NCBI GenBank assembly: GCA_030403585.1
Contig: JAUEPE010000022.1
Span: 37,833-101,832, forward strand
Direction of reading: 5' to 3'
Length of the DNA stretch: 64,000 nt
Source: Frankia sp. RB7
GTDB lineage: Bacteria; Pseudomonadota; Alphaproteobacteria; Rhizobiales; Xanthobacteraceae
Shown in pieces: positions 33,096 through 41,107 of the stretch (its first letter is position 1; every line of letters begins with the position of its first letter). Both the position numbers and the translations under genes were made by a program. A model generated the notes under the pieces. The model had not been told where the DNA came from. It did not search any database and saw only the letters and a list, made by a program, of their open reading frames with translations.

Positions 33096-34043
33096 GTGCT
33101 TGAACTCATTGTCATTTCGACCTTGAACGGTGTGCTGTTCGGCATGCTGCTCTTCCTGCTGTCGAGCGGGCTGACCGTCATCTTCAGCATGATGGGCGTG
33201 CTCAACTTCGCCCATGCCAGCTTCTACATGCTCGGCGCTTTCTTCGGCTTCCAGCTCACGAAATGGATCGGCTTCTGGCCGGCGCTGGTGCTCGCGCCGC
33301 TGCTGGTCGGTGCCATCGGCATGGCGGTGGAGCGCTACGGCCTGCGCAACACCCACAAGCACGGTCATGTCGCCGAGCTGTTGCTGACGTTTGGCTTGGC
33401 GTTTGCGATCGAAGAGATCGTCTCGATGATCTGGGGCAAGAGCCCGCTCGACTACCGCGTGCCGGCGCTGCTGGATTTCCCGGCTTTCACGATCTTCTCG
33501 ACCAACTATCCCGCCTACAAGCTCTTCATGCTGGCCGTGTCGGTCATCATTTTCGTGGCGCTCCTGATCGTGCTGAAGCGCACCCGCGTCGGCCTCATCG
33601 TGCAGGCGGCGTTGACGCATCCGCACATGGTCGGGCATCTCGGCCACAATGTCGGGCGCGTCTTCATGGCGGTGTTCGGGGTCGGCAGCGCGCTGGCCGC
33701 CCTTGCCGGCGTCATTGCAGGTCCCGCCCTGGTGACCCAGTCCGACATGGCCGCTGCGCTCGGACCCATCCTGTTCGTGGTCATCGTGTTCGGCGGCCTC
33801 GGCTCTTTGCCGGGCGCTTTCATCGCGTCGCTCGTCATCGGATTGGTGCAGACCTTCGCGGTGGCGCTCGACGGCTCGCTGGCGAGCGCCTTCGGGCCGC
33901 TCGATCCGGCGGCGGGACCGTCCGTTCTCACCGACATCTGGAACGTCACGATCGCGCAGGTCGCGCCGATCGTACCCTATATGCTGCTGGTGATCATTCT
34001 GATCGTACGCCCCATGGGCCTGATGGGGACGCGCGAATCATGA
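33096..34043 (+). CDS. Branched-chain-type ABC permease, LivH family
   Basis: A 315-residue inner-membrane permease with about eight hydrophobic helices, opening LELIVISTLNGVLFGMLLFL and containing the LivH-type segment SGLTVIFSMMGVLNFAHASFYMLGAF. The GTG at 33096 puts the first helix at the N-terminus; the open frame extends to 33045 but reads through apparent non-coding sequence. It ends at 34043 with ATGA overlapping the next permease. With LivM it forms the heterodimeric translocation path. Confidence 0.9.
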   Translation: MLELIVISTLNGVLFGMLLFLLSSGLTVIFSMMGVLNFAHASFYMLGAFFGFQLTKWIGFWPALVLAPLLVGAIGMAVERYGLRNTHKHGHVAELLLTFGLAFAIEEIVSMIWGKSPLDYRVPALLDFPAFTIFSTNYPAYKLFMLAVSVIIFVALLIVLKRTRVGLIVQAALTHPHMVGHLGHNVGRVFMAVFGVGSALAALAGVIAGPALVTQSDMAAALGPILFVVIVFGGLGSLPGAFIASLVIGLVQTFAVALDGSLASAFGPLDPAAGPSVLTDIWNVTIAQVAPIVPYMLLVIILIVRPMGLMGTRES

Positions 34044-35332
34044 CCACGGCTGCGACTTCGACAACCAAAGTGGGAGCAGATGCTGCCGGCGGAGGCCTGC
34101 GCTTCTACGGCGTCTGGCTGATCGGCATCGTCGTGCTGATCGTCCTGCCGATGATCTTCTCGTCGGGCGGCTCGCTGACATCCTTCAGCCTGATCGGCAT
34201 CGCCATCGTATTCGCGCTGTCCTACAACATCCTGCTCGGCCAGACCGGCCTGCTGTCATTCGGTCATGCCGTGCATTACGGCCTGGGCGGCTTTGCCGCC
34301 TGCCACATGATGAATGCGGTGGTGTCGCATGGCTGGCCGATCCCGCTTCCGTTCATCCCGTTGTTCGGCGGCATCGGCGGCCTGGTGTTTGCGATGATCA
34401 TCGGCTGGGTCATGACCAAGCGCGCCGGCACGGTGTTCGCGATGATCTCGCTCGGCATCGGTGAATTAGTGGCGTCCTCGTCGCTGATCCTGCGTTCGGT
34501 GTTCGGCGGCGAGTCCGGCATCACCACGGACCGCACTGCGCTGCCGAAGCTGCTTGGCTGGTCGTTCGGGCCGCAGCTTCAGGTCTATTATCTTATCGCC
34601 TTCTGGCTCGTGCTGTCGGCGATCGCGATGTACGCGCTGACCCGGACGCCGCTGGGACGGATCAGCAATGCCGTCCGCGACAATCCCGAGCGTGTCCAGT
34701 TCATCGGCTACGATCCTCACGTCGTCCGCTACCTAGCTTATTGCTTTGCCGGGTTTTTCGCCGGCGTCGCCGGCGGCCTGACCGCGATCAATTTCGAGAT
34801 CGCGAACTCCGCACTGCTCGGTGCGATCCAGTCCGGCCTCGTGCTGTTCTCGACCTTCATCGGCGGCACCGCGTTTTTCTTCGGCCCGATCCTTGGCGCG
34901 ATCCTCGTCACCTATCTCCAGCTCGGACTGACCAACCTCACCACGGCCTGGCAGCTCTATTTCGGCATCATCTTCATCGGCATCGTGATGTATGCGCCGG
35001 GCGGCATCGCCGGCCTGTTGATGATGCATCGTCCGCTGATCCGCGCCGGCACGCTGTGGACGGTCATCCCGTCCTATCTCGTCGCGATCGTGCCGACCAT
35101 TGCCTTGGCCTGCGGTGTGATCCTGACCATCGAGACCGTCGCACGCTTCTCCGGCGGCGATGCAATCAATTTATTCGGTATTGCCTTCAATCCGACATCG
35201 CCGGTGACATGGATCGCGGCTGCGGTTCTTGTTGTCGGTGGCGCGTTCGTCGCGCGATTGACCTGGCGGCGGATCGCGGAGGCGTGGGACCGGGCGGCGA
35301 CAGTTGCGCGTGACCGGGGGTATCTCGCATGA
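34040..35332 (+). CDS. Branched-chain-type ABC permease, LivM family
   Basis: A 430-residue membrane protein starting at ATG 34040 within the ATGA overlap. Helices include WLIGIVVLIVLPMIF and the LivM signature ALSYNILLGQTGLLSFGHAVHYGLGGFAA; the cytoplasmic coupling loop is TRTPLGRISNAVRDNPERVQFIGYD. It is longer than the usual 320-350 residues because of an extra C-terminal membrane region (about 330-430; SYLVAIVPTIALACGVIL and a final helix). It overlaps LivG by 4 bp. The open frame upstream to 33263 is out of frame with livH and is not coding. Confidence 0.9.
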   Translation: MTTAATSTTKVGADAAGGGLRFYGVWLIGIVVLIVLPMIFSSGGSLTSFSLIGIAIVFALSYNILLGQTGLLSFGHAVHYGLGGFAACHMMNAVVSHGWPIPLPFIPLFGGIGGLVFAMIIGWVMTKRAGTVFAMISLGIGELVASSSLILRSVFGGESGITTDRTALPKLLGWSFGPQLQVYYLIAFWLVLSAIAMYALTRTPLGRISNAVRDNPERVQFIGYDPHVVRYLAYCFAGFFAGVAGGLTAINFEIANSALLGAIQSGLVLFSTFIGGTAFFFGPILGAILVTYLQLGLTNLTTAWQLYFGIIFIGIVMYAPGGIAGLLMMHRPLIRAGTLWTVIPSYLVAIVPTIALACGVILTIETVARFSGGDAINLFGIAFNPTSPVTWIAAAVLVVGGAFVARLTWRRIAEAWDRAATVARDRGYLA

Positions 35333-36078
35333 CCGCAGCCATCGAAGTCCGCGCCGTTGAAAAGCGTTTTGGCAATGTCGGCATCATCCGCGACCTCAAT
35401 CTCAGCGTCGCCAAGGGTGAGCGGCACGCGATCATCGGCCCGAACGGCGCCGGCAAGTCGACGACGTTCAACCTGATCAGCGGTCACATCGCGCCGACCT
35501 CGGGCGAGGTGAAGCTGAATGGCGATCTGATCTCCGGACTGCAGCCGTTCGAGATCAACCGTCGCGGCCTGTCGCGCTCGTTCCAGGTCACCAACGTGTT
35601 CGCGCGCATGACGGTCTGGGAGAACGTGCGCTGCGCCGTGCTGTGGGCGACGGGGCATCGCTACGCGTTCTGGAAGAACGTCGATAGCCTGCCCGAAGTG
35701 CGCGAGCGCACGGCGCAGATCCTGGATGACATCCATCTCACGCACCGCCGCGACGTGCCGGCGGGTCTCTTGACCTATGCCGAGCAGCGCGAGCTGGAGA
35801 TCGGCATCACCATCGCCAGCGGCGCCACCGTCGTCATGCTGGACGAGCCGACCGCCGGCATGAGCAACGCCGAGACCGAGCGCGCGGTGGCGCTGATCCG
35901 GCGGTTGACCGAGGGCAAGACGCTCGTGATCGTCGAGCACGACATGAGCGTCGTGTTCGGCCTCGCCGACCGTATCTCGGTCCTGGTTTACGGCCACATC
36001 ATCGCCTCGGGCACGCCGGAAGAGATCCGGCGCGATCCGAAGGTCAAGGAAGCCTATCTCGGCGAGGAAGCGCACTGA
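35329..36078 (+). CDS. Branched-chain-type ABC ATP-binding protein, LivG family
   Basis: A 249-residue ATPase with Walker A GPNGAGKST, Q-loop (RSFQVTNVF), a signature replaced by the LivG-type LTYAEQRELEIG, Walker B VVMLDEPTAG and H-loop IVEHDMSVV. The C-terminus (KVKEAYLGEEA) is family-typical. Overlaps on both sides (ATGA with LivM, TGATG with LivF) show a single translational unit. Confidence 0.94.
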   Translation: MTAAIEVRAVEKRFGNVGIIRDLNLSVAKGERHAIIGPNGAGKSTTFNLISGHIAPTSGEVKLNGDLISGLQPFEINRRGLSRSFQVTNVFARMTVWENVRCAVLWATGHRYAFWKNVDSLPEVRERTAQILDDIHLTHRRDVPAGLLTYAEQRELEIGITIASGATVVMLDEPTAGMSNAETERAVALIRRLTEGKTLVIVEHDMSVVFGLADRISVLVYGHIIASGTPEEIRRDPKVKEAYLGEEAH

Positions 36079-36773
36079 TGCTCGAAGTCAGGGATCTCCA
36101 CGCCTATTACGGCAAGAGCCACATCCTTCAGGGCGTCGATCTCGATGTCGGCGCCGGCGAAGTCGTGAGCCTGCTTGGGCGCAACGGCGTCGGCCGCTCC
36201 ACTACGGTCAAGGCGATCATGGGCGAGGTCGCCCCGCAAGGCACGATACGCTTCAAGGGCAAGGATATCGCCGGCCTGCCCAGCTACAAGATCGCGCGCC
36301 TTGGTCTCGGCTATGTGCCCGAACATCGCGACATCTTCCCGAGCCTGACCGTGCGCCAGAATTTGCTACTCGGCGTCAAGGATACGCGCCGTCCCGGCAA
36401 ATGGCGGCTCCAGGACATGCTCGACATGTTCCCCAATCTCGCCGCGCGCGCCGATACGGCCGCGGGCGTGCTGTCCGGCGGCGAGAAGCAGATGCTCACG
36501 ACATGCCGGACGCTGATGGGCGATCCCGATCTGATCATGATCGACGAGCCCACCGAAGGCCTCGCGCCGCTGATCGTCCAACAAGTCGGCGATCTCATCG
36601 CGCGGATCGCGCAAGCCGGCGTCGCCATCCTCCTCGTCGAGCAAAAGCTGTCGATCGCGATGCGCATCTCCAAGCGCGTCTACATCATGGGCCACGGCCG
36701 CGTGGTGTTCGAAGGCACGCCGGACGAGCTCAAGGCGAATGCCGCCGTACGGCAGGAATGGCTCGAAGTCTGA
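36078..36773 (+). CDS. Branched-chain-type ABC ATP-binding protein, LivF family, with Arg in Walker A
   Basis: A 231-residue ATPase of the LivF family: LLGRNGVGRSTTVKAIMG as P-loop, ARLGLGYVPEHRDIFPSLTV, signature VLSGGEKQML, Walker B LIMIDEPTEGLAP and H-loop LLVEQKLS. The usual Walker A Lys (GxGKS/T) is Arg (GVGRST), a substitution that normally weakens ATP hydrolysis; I recall Arg in some LivF relatives, so it may be a tolerated subfamily feature. Start ATG 36078 overlaps the LivG stop. Confidence 0.93.
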   Translation: MLEVRDLHAYYGKSHILQGVDLDVGAGEVVSLLGRNGVGRSTTVKAIMGEVAPQGTIRFKGKDIAGLPSYKIARLGLGYVPEHRDIFPSLTVRQNLLLGVKDTRRPGKWRLQDMLDMFPNLAARADTAAGVLSGGEKQMLTTCRTLMGDPDLIMIDEPTEGLAPLIVQQVGDLIARIAQAGVAILLVEQKLSIAMRISKRVYIMGHGRVVFEGTPDELKANAAVRQEWLEV

Positions 36774-36948
36774 TGGCTGCGGCCTGCGCATACGCATCTG
36801 TATTCTGCGCTACATCTCACGCCCGATAATCAAGGTATCGTCCCGGCCGCCGACATCGCTAGCGATGCGGCCGATGATAACCAAGAACAGAAGTGGAGGA
36901 CGTTGACCGCGGCCTTGCGAGCCCGCGTGTCGATGCACTCTGCCAGGG

Positions 36949-36954
36949 AAGGAG
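36949..36954 (+). promoter_or_regulatory. Ribosome-binding site AAGGAG for the second binding protein
   Basis: AAGGAG lies directly against the ATG at 36955 but 9 bp from the in-frame ATG at 36964, so the second ATG is the more likely start. Confidence 0.6.
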
Positions 36955-36963
36955 ATGCCGCGC

Positions 36964-38175
36964 ATGCCCGGCCACACATTCAAGCTCATCGGCGGAGCCG
37001 TCGCTCTGCTTGCCGTCATGGGCGCTGCTTCCGCCGCTACGGCCGGAAACTACGACACCGGCGCGACCGACACCGGCATCAAGCTTGGCCAGACCATGCC
37101 CTATTCGGGACCGGCCTCGGCCTATTCCGCGATCGGCCGCGCCGAGATCGCTTACTTCAAGATGCTCAACGAGAAGGGCGGGATCAACGGCCGCAAGGTC
37201 GATCTTCTCAGCATGGACGATGCCTACTCGCCGGCGAAGACGGTCGAGCAGACGCGTCGGCTCGTCGAGAGCGACGAGGTCCTGGCAATGTTCTCGATGC
37301 TCGGCACCGGCCCGAACATCGCCGCGCAAAAATATCTCAACGTCAAGAAGGTCCCGCAGCTGTTCCCGTCGAGCGGCGCCAGCCGTTGGAACGATCCGCA
37401 GCATTTTCCCTGGACCACCGGTTCGCAGCCGACTTACAGGACTGAAGGGCGGATCTACGCCCGGTGGATTCTGGCGAACAAGCCCGACGCCAGGATCGCG
37501 GTGATCACGCCAAATGAGGATCCCGGCCGCGACTATCTCGCCGGCTTCAAGGAAGGGCTCGGCGAGCACGTCAACCAGATCGTGTCGGAAGCGGTGTACG
37601 AGACGACGGACGCGACGGTCGACTCTCAGATCGTCAAGTTCAAGGCCGCCGGCGCCGACGTTCTCTTCAACGAATGCACGCCGAAATTCGCAGCGCAAGC
37701 GATCAAAAAGGTCGCCGAACTCGGCTGGAAGCCGCAGATCATCGTTCCGGCCGTCTCGAATTCCGTGGGCTCCGTACTGGCGCCGGCCGGGCTCGAGAAT
37801 TCCGTCGGCATCGTCACCGGCGCGTTCCTGAAGGATCCCGGCGATCCGCGCTGGGAGAATGATGCCGGCATGAAAGCCTGGCGCGAATGGATGAAGACCT
37901 ATAATTCCGGCGCCGATCCCGACGACATCTTCAACGTCACCGGCTACACCATGGCGCAGATGATGGAGATGGTGCTGCAGCGTGCCGGCAACGACCTCAC
38001 GCGCGCGAACCTGATGAAGCAGGCGCAATCCTTTAGGGATGTCGAGCTGCCGATGTTGCTGCCCGGCATCAGGCTCAACACCTCGGCCGAGCAGGTCACG
38101 CCGATCCGCCAGTTGCAGATGGCACGCTTCAACGGAAAATCCTGGGAGCTGTTCGGCGACGTTCTCGGCGAATAA
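36964..38175 (+). CDS. Branched-chain-type ABC transporter substrate-binding protein (second)
   Basis: A 403-residue binding protein of the HAAT family. The signal peptide is MPGHTFKLIGGAVALLAVMG ending ASAATA. The mature domain begins GIKLGQTMPYSGPASAYSAIGRAEIAYFKMLNEKGGINGRKVDLL, and the AKTVEQTRRLVESDEVLAMFSMLGTGPN segment is typical of aromatic/dicarboxylate-binding members. It differs from the first binding protein, so the one permease may serve two ligands. It is followed 40 bp later by a CoA-transferase gene. Confidence 0.9.
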   Translation: MPGHTFKLIGGAVALLAVMGAASAATAGNYDTGATDTGIKLGQTMPYSGPASAYSAIGRAEIAYFKMLNEKGGINGRKVDLLSMDDAYSPAKTVEQTRRLVESDEVLAMFSMLGTGPNIAAQKYLNVKKVPQLFPSSGASRWNDPQHFPWTTGSQPTYRTEGRIYARWILANKPDARIAVITPNEDPGRDYLAGFKEGLGEHVNQIVSEAVYETTDATVDSQIVKFKAAGADVLFNECTPKFAAQAIKKVAELGWKPQIIVPAVSNSVGSVLAPAGLENSVGIVTGAFLKDPGDPRWENDAGMKAWREWMKTYNSGADPDDIFNVTGYTMAQMMEMVLQRAGNDLTRANLMKQAQSFRDVELPMLLPGIRLNTSAEQVTPIRQLQMARFNGKSWELFGDVLGE

Positions 38176-38215
38176 GGTCACCGTGAATGCTTCCTCCAAC
38201 CACAGTGAAGAGACG

Positions 38216-39406
38216 ATGGCACCAACCGGCCCCCTCAGCGGCATCCGCGTTCTCGATCTGACGAGCGTGCTGTTCGGTCCCTATGCCGCGCAGATGCTCG
38301 GCGATTGGGGCGCAGATGTCATCAAGATCGAGCCGCCATCGGGCGACACCTGGCGCTACACCGGCGTGTTCCGGAACCGCGGCATGAGCGGCCAGTTCAT
38401 GGCGGTCAACCGCAACAAGCGCAGCCTCGCGCTCGATCTGAAACATCCGGACGGCAAGGCAGCGCTGGCCAGGCTGATCCCGACGGTCGACGCGCTCGTC
38501 ACCAATGTGCGCCCCGCAGCGATGGCGCGGCTCGGCTTCGGCTACGGAGACTGCGCCAAGCTCAATCCGCGGCTGATCTATGCCGCGGCGACCGGTTTTG
38601 GTCAGGACGGTCCGTGGGCGGCGCGGCCTGCGTTTGACGAGATCATCCAGGCCGCCTCTGGCCTCGCATCATCGATCGGAACCGACGAGGAGCCGGCATT
38701 CGTCCCGAGCCTGATCGGCGACAAGATCTGCGCCATGGCGATGGCCGGCGCGGTGTCGGCGGCCTTGTTCAGGCGCGAGCGCACCGGTCAGGGCCAGATG
38801 GTGGAAGTGCCGATGCTGGAGACGATCGCGGGCTTCAACAGCATCGAGATGTTGGGCGGACACGCCTTCGATCCGCCGATCGGTCCGACCGGCTACAAGC
38901 GCATGAAGAACCGGCGTCCGGTCAAGACCAGGGACGGCTGGCTGACCATGCTGCCTTATTCAGGCGACAATTGGTGCGCCTTCTTCGAGGCCGTCGGCCG
39001 GCCCGAATTGAGCGACGAACTCGGCGTGCGCGATCCCGTGCTGCGCTCGCAGAACATCGACAAGATCTACGACCGCATGAGCGAGATCGGACCGACCCGC
39101 ACCACGGCGGAGTGGGAGGAATTGCTGCTGCGGCTGGACGTGCCGCACACCGCATTTGCGCGGCTCACCGAGATCAGCAATCAGCCGCATCTTGCCGCGG
39201 TCGGCTTGTTCGCGGATATCGATCATCCCACGGAAGGCCGCATCCGGCAGGCCCGCCCCGCGACGAAATTCTCCGAAAGCCCAGCCGGCATCCACCGCAT
39301 GGCGCCGCGCCTTGGCGAACATTCGCGCGAAGTGTTGCGCGAAGCCGGACTGAGCGATACCGAGATCGAAACGCTGGTTGCGAGCAAGGCAGTTGGCGCG
39401 CCCTAG
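38216..39406 (+). CDS. CaiB/BaiF family CoA-transferase
   Basis: A 396-residue class III CoA-transferase. Hallmarks are the N-terminal GIRVLDLTSVLFGPYAAQMLGDWGADVIKIEPPSGD, the RNKRSLALDLKHPDGK segment and the conserved Asp region of the family. It moves CoA from a donor thioester to a carboxylic acid. ATG 38216 follows a GAAGAG element; GTG 38183 in the same frame, behind AAGG, is an alternative. Position at the end of a two-binding-protein importer suggests that it activates the imported acid. Confidence 0.9.
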   Translation: MAPTGPLSGIRVLDLTSVLFGPYAAQMLGDWGADVIKIEPPSGDTWRYTGVFRNRGMSGQFMAVNRNKRSLALDLKHPDGKAALARLIPTVDALVTNVRPAAMARLGFGYGDCAKLNPRLIYAAATGFGQDGPWAARPAFDEIIQAASGLASSIGTDEEPAFVPSLIGDKICAMAMAGAVSAALFRRERTGQGQMVEVPMLETIAGFNSIEMLGGHAFDPPIGPTGYKRMKNRRPVKTRDGWLTMLPYSGDNWCAFFEAVGRPELSDELGVRDPVLRSQNIDKIYDRMSEIGPTRTTAEWEELLLRLDVPHTAFARLTEISNQPHLAAVGLFADIDHPTEGRIRQARPATKFSESPAGIHRMAPRLGEHSREVLREAGLSDTEIETLVASKAVGAP

Positions 39407-39426
39407 AGCAGGCGCGTGATTCTGAC

Positions 39427-40479
39427 TTACCGCTTGCTGCCGGCGGACGCCGTCACCGTCGCCGGTCCAAAACTTTGTTGCCAGTACATCTCGATCTGCT
39501 GGACCAGGGCCTGCGGCAGCGGAACGTAGTTGAGCGTTTCGGCCTGCGTCTTCCCGTTCTCCAGCGACCAGCGCACGAAGTCGATGGCCGCAGCCGACCG
39601 CTCCGGAGATTTCGGCTGCTTCGGCATCACCACGAACGTCGTCGCCGTGATCGGATAGGCATCCTCGCCCGGCGCGTTGGTGAGGACGAGATGGAAATCC
39701 CTGTCCGCCGTCCAGTCAGCGCTCGAAGCCGCCGCCTGGAACGATGCGGCGTCGGGGACGACGAAATTGCCGGTGCTGTTCTGCACCACGCCGAACGAGA
39801 TCTTGTCGAGCCGTTGCAGCGCGTAGGCATATTCGAGATAGCCGATCGCGCCCGGCACGAGACCGACGAGCGAGGCGACGCCGTCATTGCCGCGTCCGCC
39901 GACGCCGACCGGCCATTCGACCGCTGTGCCTTCGCCGACGGCCGCCTTCCATTGCGGACTGACCTTGGAGAGATAATTCGACCAGTTGAACGTCGTGCCG
40001 GAGCCGTCGATGCGATGCACGACCGTGATCGGCGCGTTAGGCAACTTCAAATCAGGGTTGATGGCGCGAATGGCCGGATCGTTCCAGGTCTTGATCCTGC
40101 CGAGATAGATGCCCGCGAGCACCTCGCCCGAAAAATGCATCTGGCCGGGCTTCACGCCGTCGATATTGACGACCGGAACGACGCCGCCGATTACGATTGG
40201 AAACTGGATCATGCCGAGCTTCTCGAGTTCCTTGGGATCGAGCGGCATGTCTGTGGCGCCGAAATCGACGGTAGCCTTCTTGATCAAGCCGATGCCGATG
40301 CTCGATCCCACCGCCTGATAGGTCACGGTGTTGCCGGTCTTCGCCTTGTAGGCGTCGATCCATTTCGCCATCACGGGCGAAACGAAAGTTGAGCCAGCGC
40401 CCGTGGTGTCGGCAGCGAAGCTTTGCGTCGCGACGACGAGGGCGGTGAGGACGATCGGGAGTCTGAGATGTTTCATCAC
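39427..40479 (-). CDS. pstS: Phosphate ABC transporter substrate-binding protein PstS
   Basis: A 350-residue periplasmic phosphate-binding protein with signal peptide MMKHLRLPIVLTALVVATQSFA. The mature start DTTGAGSTFVSPVMAKW and the phosphate-contact motifs GSSIGIGLI, DFGATDMPL and RIDGSGTTFNWSNYL are diagnostic. No pstCAB genes are seen within the window, so it is an orphan or a second copy. Upstream there is a 14-bp palindrome and a poor match to a Pho box (TTACAT...TGTGAC, minus strand); regulation by PhoB is expected for the family but not shown. Confidence 0.93.
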   Translation of the reverse strand: MMKHLRLPIVLTALVVATQSFAADTTGAGSTFVSPVMAKWIDAYKAKTGNTVTYQAVGSSIGIGLIKKATVDFGATDMPLDPKELEKLGMIQFPIVIGGVVPVVNIDGVKPGQMHFSGEVLAGIYLGRIKTWNDPAIRAINPDLKLPNAPITVVHRIDGSGTTFNWSNYLSKVSPQWKAAVGEGTAVEWPVGVGGRGNDGVASLVGLVPGAIGYLEYAYALQRLDKISFGVVQNSTGNFVVPDAASFQAAASSADWTADRDFHLVLTNAPGEDAYPITATTFVVMPKQPKSPERSAAAIDFVRWSLENGKTQAETLNYVPLPQALVQQIEMYWQQSFGPATVTASAGSKR

Positions 40480-40547
40480 GGGCGCGAAGCTAGCAGCGCG
40501 CCCGGCGATCCTCTGTGGTTTACGTCACAAAAATGTAATGAAGATCA

Positions 40548-40561
40548 AAACCATATGGTTT
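40548..40561. promoter_or_regulatory. 14-bp perfect palindrome AAACCATATGGTTT upstream of pstS
   Basis: A perfect dyad about 70 bp before the pstS start and close to a TTACATTTTTGTGACG segment on the minus strand that weakly resembles a Pho box. It could be an operator for a dimeric regulator. Confidence 0.35.
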
Positions 40562-40604
40562 AGCGCCGGATGACCGATCGTCGCGATTGGACAACCTGTC
40601 TGCT

Positions 40605-40784
40605 TCAAGAACCGAGATTGCGGGCGACGCCAATCAGGACGGCCGCGAGGATGGCCAGCGAGACCGAGACGGTCAGGCCTTTCGCGAGGCCCCTGGTGTG
40701 GCTTTCGGGATAGACGATGAAGCCGGTGGTGACGAGCGCCAGCCCGGCAACGACCGCGGCAATCTGCGAGAGAGCTGAGGACAC
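40605..40784 (-). CDS. Small two-helix membrane protein, 59 aa
   Basis: GTG start at 40784 with a GGAGGA ribosome-binding site 7 bp upstream; the nearby ATG at 40792 is in another frame and too close to that site. The product has two hydrophobic stretches (LSQIAAVVAGLALVTTGFIVY and LTVSVSLAILAAVLIGVA) joined by a short polar loop (PESHTRGLAKG), a helical hairpin. No family is recognised. It lies between pstS (same strand, downstream) and the L,D-transpeptidase (opposite strand). Confidence 0.6.
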   Translation of the reverse strand: MSSALSQIAAVVAGLALVTTGFIVYPESHTRGLAKGLTVSVSLAILAAVLIGVARNLGS

Positions 40785-41107
40785 CTGTTCATCCTCCGAA
40801 TACGTTGCTTGTCGAGATTACGGCCAGCATGGCTGCGGCCCGACGCAATTCTCTGTGATTCCAGTCACATCCCGTGCTGTTCCCCGGCAGGGCTGATATT
40901 CTGCCGCAGCGCGCCGGCCAGCTCCAGGCCAGCCCCGGCCGCGGACCGCCCTTCCGCCCGCCGGGACCGTCGTATATGAGAGATTTGTCACCGGAACGGA
41001 CCGAAAATCGCCGGATACGGAACGGATGGTGGCTGCGATTTCTTAATTCAAAGATCGCAATCTGATCGATGACCGACGCAAGTGCGGACACGCAACCGGG
41101 GAATGGC
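40785..41107. other. 320-bp intergenic stretch upstream of the L,D-transpeptidase
   Basis: Divergent region between the small membrane protein and the L,D-transpeptidase. It should hold both promoters. I see no convincing operator, repeat or gene; the ORF on its minus strand (40789-41307) runs antisense into the L,D-transpeptidase. Confidence 0.5.

Noticed and set aside
33263..34039. 5' extension of the LivM frame
   Set aside because: Runs through the LivH gene in another frame; the true LivM start is the ATGA overlap at 34040.
38971..40392. Plus-strand reading frame of 473 codons
   Set aside because: Overlaps the CoA-transferase 3' end in another frame and is antisense to pstS.
40510..40545. 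Pho box upstream of pstS
   Set aside because: TTACAT...TGTGAC on the minus strand matches only part of the consensus and the spacing is off; not listed as a feature.
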